From Aquibacillus albus (lineage in GTDB: Bacteria > Bacillota > Bacilli > Bacillales > Amphibacillaceae): 64,000 bases of DNA. The notes under the pieces are model-generated. The model was not told the origin of the DNA. It was given only the letters and a program-made list of their open reading frames with translations, and searched no databases. The translations under genes and the position numbers were made by a program. Shown here one piece after another: positions 26,154 through 34,752 of the stretch. The stretch lies in NCBI RefSeq assembly GCF_016908325.1, contig NZ_JAFBDR010000019.1, forward strand, positions 1 to 64,000, read 5' to 3'. Each line of letters opens with the position of its first letter. Position 1 is the stretch's first letter.

Positions 26154-27830
26154 TTATTTAATTTTTTTTAACGTCCATAGCCGCACACTCAGTTCTAATA
26201 AAAAGGAATCATCCGAATCTATTAATGATAATTGCGTGAGAGCCTCAATGTTCCTTAAACGATGCAGCAACGACTGTCTATGCAAGTTTAACGCACGAGC
26301 CGTTTGACTGACATTCCCTTTATATTTGTTGTAAGTCATAAACGTATATAATAAGTCCGTTTGTCGCTTTTTATCATAATCTAACAACGGTTGAAGTGTT
26401 TCCTTTACAATCGATGCAATTTCACTTTCTTTGGAAATCGCCATTAGTAAGCGATTTATTTTTGTATTACTAAAAAAGGTTCGTTCCCCTCGATCACCTT
26501 GCTGCACACCTATATCAAGAGCTGTTTTCGCCTCTTGATACGTTTCATAAAAGGCAGTTTCATTATCCTTTGGTGTACTAATTCCCCAAGATAATTCCAT
26601 GCCAGCCAGCAATTCATTTAATCTCCGCGAAATTGTGTCCAGAAAGTGATTGGCAGTCTCCATGTAAGGATGGTGATCTGCTTCTAAAAAAATAATAACT
26701 TGACCCTCATCAAAGGTTGCCATCGTATGACGTCCCAATAACTTTCCAGCATAGGTTATTTCCTTTTGAATATAATAGTTTAAACTTTGTAAGGATGAAT
26801 TTTCTGGACTGTCGTTTTTATCACGAACCAGGTCCTCACGATTACTAACTTCCCCTAGAAGACAAACATATGGATAATTTAAATCATAGCCAAGAAGTTT
26901 CGCCTTTGACAAAAGCTGATCATCAATAGGCGTTTCTTGCTTAGCGAGATTTAATACAAAATTATCCTTTAATCGTATTTCGGTTAGTTCTATCGCATTC
27001 TCTTTAACAAAGTAAAGGGCACAAGCGGTTAAGGCATGCTCTAAAACATTCATTACAAACCAGGATAGCTGCTCTTTACTTTTTGGTTGAACAATTAAAT
27101 AGCCTTGTGTTTTATGATTATTAATAATAGGAAGCTGAAAAATAATTTTGTCATCTAAATCGTAAGCTTCCAAATGATAGTATAACGGGTGCTCCTTAAA
27201 ATGAAGATCAATAGAAGAATTTGGTTGAAGGTTATGTTGGCTATTTTCATCCTGATAAACACGTAACACTTGTTTATTCATGTGTTGATTCGCCCTAATA
27301 AAACCAGATTGATCCACCATTAAAACGGGCATTCGAATGAAACGGTATAACGTATGGGAAATTTGTTGCAAATCCTTGTCTTGTAGCACACAGTCGATGA
27401 GCTTTTGTCTAACCTTTTCCGCCTGCTGCCTTTCTTCCTGCTTATCCAGTGTTATTTTTTCCATTACATGCTGAAGGATATCACCAAATCGAATCTCCCA
27501 AGGAATATCAATGAGGATCAGGTCATTCTTGTTAGCAACTTGTATCACTCGATCAGGGATATCATAAACATATCTACCGGTGGCAACACCTAATATAGAT
27601 GCTCCAGACTGCACAACATCCTCTACGTATTCTTCCAAGAGTTGCGGATCATTTTCGCAACCCATCCCTGTAGTCAAAACAAATTCATTCTTTCTCACAA
27701 AATTTTCTACAGGTAATTCGATAACAGAAATCCATTCAACAAACGTTTCTTTTAACAACTGCTTTCCGGCTTTGACTTTTGAAGTCTCTAAAATCGATAG
27801 TTGAACAATATCTTCTGCTGAAACCCCCAT
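26154..27830 (-). CDS. PucR-family transcriptional regulator of the ectoine cluster
   Basis: About 558-residue regulator. An N-terminal PucR domain (roughly residues 5-125) is followed by a central GGDEF-like/sensor region and a C-terminal PucR-type helix-turn-helix from about residue 495 (YNKYKGNVSQTARALNLHRQ). Bacillus PucR activates purine catabolic genes and is itself nitrogen controlled. Here the gene lies between eutB and eutD, 26 nt after eutB, so it most probably senses an ectoine-derived metabolite and controls both operons. Proteobacterial clusters use the unrelated MocR-type EnuR. Start: ATG 27830, five nt after GAGGTGA; GTG 27839 lies inside that site. Confidence 0.83.
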   Translation of the reverse strand: MGVSAEDIVQLSILETSKVKAGKQLLKETFVEWISVIELPVENFVRKNEFVLTTGMGCENDPQLLEEYVEDVVQSGASILGVATGRYVYDIPDRVIQVANKNDLILIDIPWEIRFGDILQHVMEKITLDKQEERQQAEKVRQKLIDCVLQDKDLQQISHTLYRFIRMPVLMVDQSGFIRANQHMNKQVLRVYQDENSQHNLQPNSSIDLHFKEHPLYYHLEAYDLDDKIIFQLPIINNHKTQGYLIVQPKSKEQLSWFVMNVLEHALTACALYFVKENAIELTEIRLKDNFVLNLAKQETPIDDQLLSKAKLLGYDLNYPYVCLLGEVSNREDLVRDKNDSPENSSLQSLNYYIQKEITYAGKLLGRHTMATFDEGQVIIFLEADHHPYMETANHFLDTISRRLNELLAGMELSWGISTPKDNETAFYETYQEAKTALDIGVQQGDRGERTFFSNTKINRLLMAISKESEIASIVKETLQPLLDYDKKRQTDLLYTFMTYNKYKGNVSQTARALNLHRQSLLHRLRNIEALTQLSLIDSDDSFLLELSVRLWTLKKIK

Positions 27831-27856
27831 AAGCCTCACCTCATTTTGACAGCAAA

Positions 27857-28840
27857 TTAATGGTTTTCCATAACACGACGCACAGTTGCTGAATCTACAT
27901 TACTGCCACTTACAATGAAAACAATTGGTCCTTTACGTACACTTTTTTTCGTTTTCAACAACCAGCCAATACTTGTTGCAGCAGCGCCTTCCACCACCAT
28001 TTTATGATAGTTTATCATAAAAATCATGCCCTTCGCTATCGCTTTCTCTGAAACTAACAAGCTATCATCCATGTATTTTTTTGTCATGGAAAATGTATAC
28101 CTATTATCGAGACCAATCCCGCCAAGTAAACTATCTGCTAAAGTATCGGTTTCTTTCATCGTTATTGGTTTACCTTCTTTTATACTGTGATGCATAACAG
28201 CAGACTGCTCCATTGTCATACCAGTGACCTTGATGCCTGGGTTCATATTCTTCAAAAAAAATCCAATGCCAGATAATAGTCCGCCACCAGATAATGGGAT
28301 AACCACTTGGTTCACGGACGGACAATCCGCCATTATTTCTAAGCCAATGGTTGCTTGACCTGCAATAACCTCCAGATCATCAAACGGTTTAATTGTCGTT
28401 ATACCTTCTTTCTTTTCTAACTCGCCACAATAGGCTGCTGCATCATCTTGACCTTCGCCTACTACTTCTACTCGGGCACCCAGGTCTCTCAATCTATTTA
28501 CTTTTACTTCTGGCACTCTATTTGATATGCATACTGTTGCAGGAATTCCTAACTTTTTTGCTACATAAGCCACAGCAATACCATGATTACCTGTGGAAAA
28601 TGTTGCAACCCCCTTTTTTTGCTGAGACTCCGATAACGAGAGGATTTTATTTGCAGCACCTCTAATTTTAAACGATCCTGTTTCGTGCATGTTTTCTAAT
28701 TTTAAATAAATCGGCGTATTCGTCAATTTTGAAAGAGGATATGAGTAGATAAGTGGTGTTTTTTCAACGATTGGTTCTAATCGCTTTCTTGCTTCCCACA
28801 CATCCTTCACAGTTATTTCCACTTGGTCATTTCGCTCCAT
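27857..28840 (-). CDS. eutB: Hydroxyectoine utilisation dehydratase EutB
   Basis: 327-residue PLP enzyme of the threonine/serine dehydratase fold. The PLP lysine is in GSFKIRGAANK near residue 53, and the glycine-rich phosphate loop is SGGGLLSG near residue 174. EutB-typical segments are TLADSLLGGIGLDNRYTF and MVVEGAAATS. With EutC it removes the hydroxyl of 5-hydroxyectoine in current models. It lies 72 nt after tnrA with no terminator between, and upstream of pucR. Start ATG 28840 follows AAAGGTGAT; a longer frame from 28876 has no ribosome site. Biosynthetic threonine dehydratase is the main alternative, made less likely by the eutC/eutD neighbours. Confidence 0.86.
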   Translation of the reverse strand: MERNDQVEITVKDVWEARKRLEPIVEKTPLIYSYPLSKLTNTPIYLKLENMHETGSFKIRGAANKILSLSESQQKKGVATFSTGNHGIAVAYVAKKLGIPATVCISNRVPEVKVNRLRDLGARVEVVGEGQDDAAAYCGELEKKEGITTIKPFDDLEVIAGQATIGLEIMADCPSVNQVVIPLSGGGLLSGIGFFLKNMNPGIKVTGMTMEQSAVMHHSIKEGKPITMKETDTLADSLLGGIGLDNRYTFSMTKKYMDDSLLVSEKAIAKGMIFMINYHKMVVEGAAATSIGWLLKTKKSVRKGPIVFIVSGSNVDSATVRRVMENH

Positions 28841-28912
28841 CAAAATCACCTTTTTTAGAGAATATTGTGCATCCATATATTTTATACCTACGCAAAGCAG
28901 ACGTTGTTTAGA

Positions 28913-29236
28913 CTATTCTTTTTGAACACCAAATCGGGCATTAATTTCACCACGCAGTAGCTCCTTGCGATACCGCCTTTCTTCTTTCCGTTTCGCCTTT
29001 AACATTTCTTGTCTTATTTCGTAGGTTTGAACCCCTTCTTCACGTTTATTTGCAATATCAATTAACTGTTCCACGTCAGAAAATGAATATTTTCTATTTC
29101 CTTTTGGTGATCTTTCTGGAAAAATTAATTTCCTTTCTTCATAATAGCGTATTTGCCTCTCTGACAAACCTGTTAATTCACTGACTACTCCAATCGTAAT
29201 GACTTTTCTTTCTTTATAAGAAGGATTATCAGCCAA
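28913..29236 (-). CDS. tnrA: MerR-family nitrogen regulator TnrA
   Basis: 107-residue regulator of the GlnR/TnrA branch of the MerR family. The winged helix-turn-helix includes [20 protein letters not shown] (about residues 15-34) and [21 protein letters not shown]. The C-terminal end, ending in [11 protein letters not shown], corresponds to the short tail by which TnrA is held by feedback-inhibited glutamine synthetase. No glnA is adjacent, which favours TnrA over GlnR. The TTG start follows GGTGGTGA. A perfect TnrA box and a suitably placed promoter lie upstream, implying positive autoregulation. It appears to head the transcript tnrA-eutB-pucR. Confidence 0.9.
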   Translation of the reverse strand: MADNPSYKERKVITIGVVSELTGLSERQIRYYEERKLIFPERSPKGNRKYSFSDVEQLIDIANKREEGVQTYEIRQEMLKAKRKEERRYRKELLRGEINARFGVQKE

Positions 29237-29327
29237 TTTTCTTCACCACCGTTTTAAATTTTGTCTAACCACTCGACGTTTGGTTGAAAGTGGTAATCGT
29301 CATAAAAAGTAAAATTACATATGTTTC

Positions 29328-29381
29328 ATTATACATCGAATACGAAAACAACTATATGATTGTGTTAGATTATCTAACACA
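29328..29381 (-). promoter_or_regulatory. tnrA: TnrA box and predicted tnrA promoter
   Basis: The 17-mer TGTTAGATTATCTAACA (29363-29379), inside a 21-bp perfect inverted repeat (29361-29381), fits the GlnR/TnrA consensus TGTNAN7TNACA. On the minus strand TATAAT lies at 29333-29328 with no good -35 box. The box centre would be about 50 bp before the start point, the position at which TnrA is known to activate. A further half-site ATCTAACA lies at 29386-29393. The same box could influence the divergent Fbp-like gene. Confidence 0.85.
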
Positions 29382-29485
29382 TAACATCTAACACAAGTAA
29401 AAAACATTGTAAAAAACGCTCACAGATTACATGCATTCGAATAAAATTTTTCATACAATGAATACATGAGAAAGGAGAGATCCAC

Positions 29486-29656
29486 ATGTCATACTTAAGA
29501 AAAGCTGTTAATCAACAAAAAAGCCTTTTAATTAAAAAACTAATTCAAGCAGGTGCCTATCAACCTACTGATCATTCCATATATGAAAAAACAATCACAG
29601 AACTAGTTGATGAATATAAAAAAAGTAAAGCAAGTAAACAAAATAATGCAGTCTAA
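29486..29656 (+). CDS. FbpA-like small basic protein
   Basis: 56-residue basic protein, MSYLRKAVNQQKSLLIKK at the start and a TELVDEY motif before a Lys/Ser-rich tail. It matches the Fur-regulated basic protein A family and is a paralogue of the protein encoded at 18225 (shared YLR.AV.QQK..LI pattern). AAAGGAGAG precedes the ATG. It starts 105 nt from the TnrA box and runs divergently from tnrA. I see no convincing Fur box, so nitrogen rather than iron control is possible. Confidence 0.7.
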   Translation: MSYLRKAVNQQKSLLIKKLIQAGAYQPTDHSIYEKTITELVDEYKKSKASKQNNAV

Positions 29657-29683
29657 AAAATTTGAAGGGAGTCAGCAAAAGAA

Positions 29684-29818
29684 ATGGAAAAAGAGGCTAT
29701 TGATTTAGCAAAAAAACTTGTAGAACTGGACCTTTTAAGAGATGAACTTTGGGAAAGCCTTGCTGCCATTGCAGGAGATAAAGCGCATGAATTATTACGA
29801 GTCGTTCAAAATAGTTAG
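29684..29818 (+). CDS. Small helical protein of unknown function
   Basis: 44-residue mildly acidic peptide, probably one amphipathic helix pair (AIDLAKKLVELDLLRDELWE near the start). It is 27 nt after the FbpA-like gene, has GAAGGGAG upstream and is followed by a strong terminator, so it is the second gene of a two-gene operon. I do not recognise a family. Confidence 0.55.
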   Translation: MEKEAIDLAKKLVELDLLRDELWESLAAIAGDKAHELLRVVQNS

Positions 29819-29840
29819 GCGTGCAAATATGTACCTCAGC

Positions 29841-29877
29841 TTGTAGAGAAGCCCTAGGGTTTCTCTACAATTTTTTT
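29841..29877 (+). terminator. Terminator of the Fbp-like operon
   Basis: Hairpin TTGTAGAGAA / TTCTCTACAA with an inner CCC/GGG pair and a following run of seven T, 22 nt after the 44-residue gene. Confidence 0.85.
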
Positions 29878-29977
29878 AAAGGCTATTGTCGTATTTTTTG
29901 TTTTTTCATTACACAGTTGACACATAATGCGACATAACTGCTATCGTGACTATTCCCATCCTATATAAGATGAGTGC

Positions 29978-30113
29978 TAATCTAAGCTGCGGAAAAACAC
30001 TCGCTTTCCATGGGGAACGCTTCAGCCTCCTCACGAGCAAAAAGCGCTCGCTGCGGGGTCTTCAGACTGTTCCTTTCCCATAGGAGTCTCGCATTTTTCC
30101 GCAGCTTAGATTA
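29978..30113 (+). repeat. GC-rich imperfect palindromic repeat, copy 1
   Basis: 136-bp element bounded by a perfect 20-bp inverted repeat (29978-29997 with 30094-30113, core AGCTGCGGAAAAA). Its interior (CGCTTTCC, CAGCCTCCTC, GCGGGGTCTTCAG, AGGAGTC) is far richer in GC than the flanks and matches a class of intergenic repeats common in Bacillaceae genomes. Copy 2 lies inverted 48 bp away. Confidence 0.75.
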
Positions 30114-30160
30114 CTATTATGGGGAAAAATGTCTGACTTCTATTTATATATATCACTTTA

Positions 30161-30280
30161 CAGCGGAGGAAATACACGAAGACTCCTGCGGGAGGAATGG
30201 CATCGGTGAGACCCCGCAGAGCGAAAGCTCGAGGAGGCTCACCAGCCGCCCGCGGAAAGCGAAGTGTATTTCCGCAGCGG
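30161..30280 (-). repeat. GC-rich imperfect palindromic repeat, copy 2 (inverted)
   Basis: About 120-bp element. Read on the minus strand it shares with copy 1 the GCTGCGGAAA end, CTTCGCTTTCC, GCCTCCTCGAG, GCGGGGTCTCA and AGGAGTC blocks. Ends GGAAATACAC/GTGTATTTCC pair. The surrounding 29878-30461 contains no gene that I can support. Confidence 0.7.
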
Positions 30281-30461
30281 TATTCAAGCACTCTCAAATT
30301 GTTGCGCAGGATAACATTCTTGCATTCATATCAGTGTTACTGCCTCTTTCCTACTTTTTTAGTGCAAATCTGCACTCTATTTTTCTATAGCAGTAACAGC
30401 ACACCCTCCTTTTCTAACGAATAAGCTATATTAAATTCATTCATAGTATGGAGTGGTATTT

Positions 30462-32522
30462 ATGGATTTGCCTTCAATACTGTCTGGACCGATTGTTCGA
30501 AGGACGGAAGCCTCTCACGTACACCTATGGATAGCGACGAGTGAAGACTATTCAATGGATGCAGCATTATACGATGTTGACAATGCTTATCGAATGATAG
30601 ATTCAGAGACGGAAACCGAAACGATAGAATTAGGTAAAAAACTATTTATTCATTTAGTAAAAATCATGCCTGTTCAGGAAGAATTGCCGACCAACCGATT
30701 AATTGGTTACAATCTTTTTTTTAGAAAAGAGTCAACTACTATTGATCTAAATCAACTTGGTTTATTGTCAAAGCAAAACCCACATGCAATCATTTATGGT
30801 GATTTTAAATATCCTACATTTTACATGAATACGAGAAATGCAAACAACGTTCTTTATGGTTCTTGCCGTAAACCACAAAGTTACGGAGATGATGCACTTG
30901 TTGGTGCAGATTTAATTATCGAAGAGAGTCAGGATGATATTTGTAATCGACCAAGCTCACTTTTTCTCATGGGTAACCAAATTTACGCTGATGATATACC
31001 TGTTCCACTGCGTACCTTTATTATGGAGTTAGGAAAAGAGTTAATAGGTAAGGATGAAAAACTTGAGAGATTAGATACTCGACTAAAAATGAACTCCAAA
31101 TTATCATTTTTAAATGAATTATCCGGAAGACAATATATGATCAAACAACTCGCTCAGTTTACACCAAATCATGGAGCCAACCATCTTATTACCCTCGGTG
31201 AATATGCAGCCATGTATTTACTATCGTTTGGACCTCAGCTTTGGGATTTAGCGGAGAGTTACGGTGTTTTTGATACTTTTAATACGGATATGCAAGACGA
31301 TTATTTTGTTGCAATTCCAGACCAGCCAAATAAAAAAGCGCTCGAAAAGGAGCTTAACCAAAATCGAATGGAATATATAGAACAAGCGACGAACATTTAT
31401 CAATTTCAACAAGATTTATATCGAATCCGTCGTCTCCTTGCTAATACCCCTACCTATATGATTTTTGACGACCATGATATTACAGGTGATTGGAACTTAA
31501 CAAGCGAATGGAAAACAGCCGTCCGAAATGCCCCACTCGGTAAACACATAGTAGCTAATGGATTAGCAGCTTATTGGGCTTTTCAAGGCTGGGGAAATAA
31601 CCCAAATGCATTCGATACGTTGTTTAAAGCAACGATGCAAAATTATATGCAAGCTTTTTCAATCGAGTCAGACTCCTATCAAGATTGGGTCGACATGTTA
31701 TGGAATTTTAATGATTGGCAATTTGTTGCACCAACCTACCCAAAAGCTATCTTTCTTGATACACGTACAATGAGATCAAACGCCATCAATGTAAGCGCTA
31801 CCAAAGAAGAGGAAGTTCAACGTTCTCAGTTAAAGAACACAGAAGGATGGAAAAAAGCTTCTGCATTACTAAAAAACAGTGGCTGGAAACACCAAAGTCC
31901 ATTAATTGTTGTTTCTCCAAGACCACTTTACGGTAATGACTTGATTGAAGCTACCTTATACAATTTTTTTAATCCATTACGCTTTCTCGGAATCAAAAGG
32001 CAGCGTATGCTTGATTTAAAAGCTCGGAAATATAATAGAGATGAGTTTCATACATTCTACCGATGGTTAGCAGAGTGTAATCCAAGTCATTGCTTTATTT
32101 TGTCAGGGGATAGTCATTATGCAGCAGCTCTTAAATCTACAGTTGAATATAATGAAGGAAAGAATTTAAAGCTATATCAATTTACAAGCAGTCGATTAAC
32201 TGATATCTGTTCCGTCACTTCAGATTCCTTCTTAACTAAAGCAGTTCATTTCATTAAAAATAGAATGCAGAAACGAATTTTCCGTTATTGTGATAATCAA
32301 AACAACCTAGTGATAGAGGACAAAGGTGCGCCGTGCCCTCCAACGTATAGGTGGCGAGAAACGATTCGATATCTGTCTACAGAAAATGGGAAGATGATAG
32401 ATACAGAAAATAATGTAGGAATGCTAATACTAGATTCTCAATCCGTTCAGAACGTTTTGGTCAAGTATTATGGACTTCATAAGCAAATGATACCCTATGA
32501 AAAATTGAATTTAATCGACTAA
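30462..32522 (+). CDS. PhoD-like phosphatase (metallophosphoesterase)
   Basis: About 686-residue protein of the PhoD alkaline-phosphatase family. Metal-site segments are visible: YGSCRKP near residue 130, the central FDDHDITGDWN and the late GDSHYAA. Unlike the secreted PhoD of Bacillus it has no signal peptide and no Tat motif, so it is probably cytosolic. N-terminal residues 1-100 form a small beta domain. ATG 30462 lies eight nt after GGAG. It stands alone, converging on an ABC exporter gene. Phosphodiesterase versus monoesterase activity is not predictable. Confidence 0.78.
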   Translation: MDLPSILSGPIVRRTEASHVHLWIATSEDYSMDAALYDVDNAYRMIDSETETETIELGKKLFIHLVKIMPVQEELPTNRLIGYNLFFRKESTTIDLNQLGLLSKQNPHAIIYGDFKYPTFYMNTRNANNVLYGSCRKPQSYGDDALVGADLIIEESQDDICNRPSSLFLMGNQIYADDIPVPLRTFIMELGKELIGKDEKLERLDTRLKMNSKLSFLNELSGRQYMIKQLAQFTPNHGANHLITLGEYAAMYLLSFGPQLWDLAESYGVFDTFNTDMQDDYFVAIPDQPNKKALEKELNQNRMEYIEQATNIYQFQQDLYRIRRLLANTPTYMIFDDHDITGDWNLTSEWKTAVRNAPLGKHIVANGLAAYWAFQGWGNNPNAFDTLFKATMQNYMQAFSIESDSYQDWVDMLWNFNDWQFVAPTYPKAIFLDTRTMRSNAINVSATKEEEVQRSQLKNTEGWKKASALLKNSGWKHQSPLIVVSPRPLYGNDLIEATLYNFFNPLRFLGIKRQRMLDLKARKYNRDEFHTFYRWLAECNPSHCFILSGDSHYAAALKSTVEYNEGKNLKLYQFTSSRLTDICSVTSDSFLTKAVHFIKNRMQKRIFRYCDNQNNLVIEDKGAPCPPTYRWRETIRYLSTENGKMIDTENNVGMLILDSQSVQNVLVKYYGLHKQMIPYEKLNLID

Positions 32523-32545
32523 CCATCATTGGCTATACTATTAAA

Positions 32546-32588
32546 AAAAGAACCTCACCATCCAGCTTGGCATTGGCGAGGTTCTTTT
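32546..32588. terminator. Bidirectional terminator between phoD-like gene and ABC exporter
   Basis: Stem AAAGAACCTC / GAGGTTCTTT, further short pairing inside the loop, with A and T runs outside; both convergent genes end here. Confidence 0.8.
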
Positions 32589-32603
32589 GTGATGCATGTT
32601 TTA

Positions 32604-34313
32604 TTATTGTTGGACACGATGGAGCTTAGCAAATGTACCATCTTTTTGAATTAATTCTTCATGCGTTCCCTGTTCTTCTATTCCTTGATCGGTTACGACA
32701 ATAATTCGATCAGCATTTTTGATTGTAGCAAGGCGATGAGCGATAATTAACGTCGTTCTATTCCTAGCAAGTTCATTTAATGCCTGTTGTATCACCAATT
32801 CTGTTTCGGTATCTAAGGCAGAAGTTGCCTCATCTAAAATTAAAATCGGTGGATTTTTCAAAAACATCCGAGCAATTGCTATTCGCTGTTTTTGTCCTCC
32901 AGATAACTTCAATCCACGCTCCCCCACCTCGGTCTCATATCCTTTTGGCAGAGAGTCAATGAAAGCTTCTAAATGAGCCTTTTTAGCTGCATCCTGTATT
33001 TCTTGATCCGTTGCGTCTCGTTTCCCATAAGCGATGTTTTCACGTAGCGTCCCGGTAAATAGGAACACATCTTGTTGAACGATTCCGATTTGGTGACGCA
33101 ACGATTGCTTTGTCATATCCCGAATGTCCAGCCCATCTATTGTTATTGCACCATCATTCACATCATAGAATCTAGGTATTAATGAACAAATCGTTGTTTT
33201 ACCCGCACCAGACGGACCTACAAATGCAATGGTTTCTCCCGCATCTATATGCAGATTAATATCCTTTAATACCGTTTGATGGTTTTCATAGCCGAATGTT
33301 ACGTGATGAAAATCAATATCGCCACGAAGATTTTTCACCTTGATCGCGTTCTCTTGGTCAACAACCTCGGGCTCTGTATCAATTAACTCCGTAAATCGTT
33401 TGAAGCCGGCCATCCCTTTCGGATACATTTCCATCAGTGCACTAATTTTATCAATCGGTTTAAAAAGAACATTGACATATAAAACAAAACCGACTAATTC
33501 TCCATAGGAAAGCTGATTATTAAAGCTAAGCCAAGCACCAAGTACCAACACCACTAACACAATTAGTCTAGTCATCATATAGATTCCTGATAAACCATAA
33601 GACATTACTTTATAAGAACTAATCTTTGCATGTCGAAAGTTTTGGTTGTCCTTCGTAAACCTTGCAATTTCATAATCCTCATTCGTAAATGATTGAACAA
33701 CTCGTACACCGGATACACTATCCTCTACTCGCGCATTGACATCACCAATTTCCCGATACATACGCTTCCAAGCATTATTCATCCGAATGTTACAAAAGTA
33801 AATAAGCCAAACTAAAAAGGGAACAGCCAATAAAATAACAAGCGCTAATTTGACGTTAATCGTAAACATGATCCAGAACGCACCGATAAACGTCATGCAT
33901 GCGATAAACAAATCCTCAGGACCATGGTGTGCTAACTCACCAATATCAAATAAGTCATTGGTAATCCGACTCATAATATGCCCTGTTTTTGTATTATCGA
34001 AAAAGCGAAACGACTGTTTTTGAACATGCTTAAATAACTGTTGCCGCATATCGGTTTCGATATTAATGCCGAGCTTATGGCCCCAATAGTTGACAATATA
34101 CTGTAAAAATGTACTGAGAATATATAATAGCAGAAGTGCTACACTGACAGTAGCAATCATAGACCAGTTGTTCGTTGGAAGCAGGTCATCTATAAACCAT
34201 TGGACAGCCAATGGAAAAGCGAGCTCCAAAATAGCAACGACTACTGCACAGCTAAAATCCAAGATAAATAATCTTTTATGAGGTAAATAATAGGAATAAA
34301 ATCGACGAATCAA
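32604..34313 (-). CDS. ABC exporter, fused membrane and ATPase domains
   Basis: About 569-residue half-transporter that would dimerise in the membrane. Six hydrophobic helices fill residues 15-300. The ATPase follows with Walker A GPSGAGKTT, Q-loop IVQQDVFLF, signature LSGGQKQR, Walker B ILILDEATSALD and the switch His in IAHRLAT. The pattern is that of multidrug/lipid exporters such as BmrA and YfiB/YgaD. A single gene without partner suggests a homodimer. The start is uncertain: GTG 34322 lies too close to AAAGGGAA, so TTG 34313 is preferred. Substrate unknown. Confidence 0.87.
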   Translation of the reverse strand: MIRRFYSYYLPHKRLFILDFSCAVVVAILELAFPLAVQWFIDDLLPTNNWSMIATVSVALLLLYILSTFLQYIVNYWGHKLGINIETDMRQQLFKHVQKQSFRFFDNTKTGHIMSRITNDLFDIGELAHHGPEDLFIACMTFIGAFWIMFTINVKLALVILLAVPFLVWLIYFCNIRMNNAWKRMYREIGDVNARVEDSVSGVRVVQSFTNEDYEIARFTKDNQNFRHAKISSYKVMSYGLSGIYMMTRLIVLVVLVLGAWLSFNNQLSYGELVGFVLYVNVLFKPIDKISALMEMYPKGMAGFKRFTELIDTEPEVVDQENAIKVKNLRGDIDFHHVTFGYENHQTVLKDINLHIDAGETIAFVGPSGAGKTTICSLIPRFYDVNDGAITIDGLDIRDMTKQSLRHQIGIVQQDVFLFTGTLRENIAYGKRDATDQEIQDAAKKAHLEAFIDSLPKGYETEVGERGLKLSGGQKQRIAIARMFLKNPPILILDEATSALDTETELVIQQALNELARNRTTLIIAHRLATIKNADRIIVVTDQGIEEQGTHEELIQKDGTFAKLHRVQQ

Positions 34314-34477
34314 TGCAGGCACTTCCCTTTCACACTTGGTACAAAAATTCTAAATACATAATCGGATTATAAATCGAATCCTTACGATAAGCAATTTTAT
34401 CGCTCTCTCTTCTCAAAATACGCATATTTTTCATCTAGATACAAATAATAGAATGAATGAATTGGAGGAGGGATATG

Positions 34478-34657
34478 ATGGATGTACAAAGAGCACAAGA
34501 AATTATTGAATCACCAAAAATGATCAACGTACTTTATGAGGAAACGCCTATTTACATTCAGCACGTTGATGAGGATGCATCTACAGCTCGCGTCTTTCCT
34601 GTTGACGAGCCACAAAATGAAAGAAACGTGCCTTTAGATAGCTTGCGAGAAGCTTAA
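34478..34657 (+). CDS. sspH: H-type small acid-soluble spore protein SspH
   Basis: 59-residue protein, exactly the size of Bacillus SspH, with the family pattern MDVQRAQEII, IYIQHVDE and ending in VPLDSLREA. It is made in the forespore and is a minor spore-core protein. GGAGGAGGG lies five nt before ATG 34478. A terminator follows. It shows that the organism belongs to a spore-forming lineage. Confidence 0.88.
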   Translation: MDVQRAQEIIESPKMINVLYEETPIYIQHVDEDASTARVFPVDEPQNERNVPLDSLREA

Positions 34658-34666
34658 TTATGCAAT

Positions 34667-34700
34667 AGAGATCTTTCTCAGTACGAGAAGATCTCTTTTC
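34667..34700 (+). terminator. Terminator of sspH
   Basis: Hairpin AGAGATCTT-TCTC / GAGA-AGATCTCT with a one-base bulge and TTTTCC after it, 9 nt beyond the sspH stop. Confidence 0.75.
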
Positions 34701-34752
34701 CTATCTACAAGCATTAATTTATTCAATAATGGTTTGATGGAGGAAAACAAGA

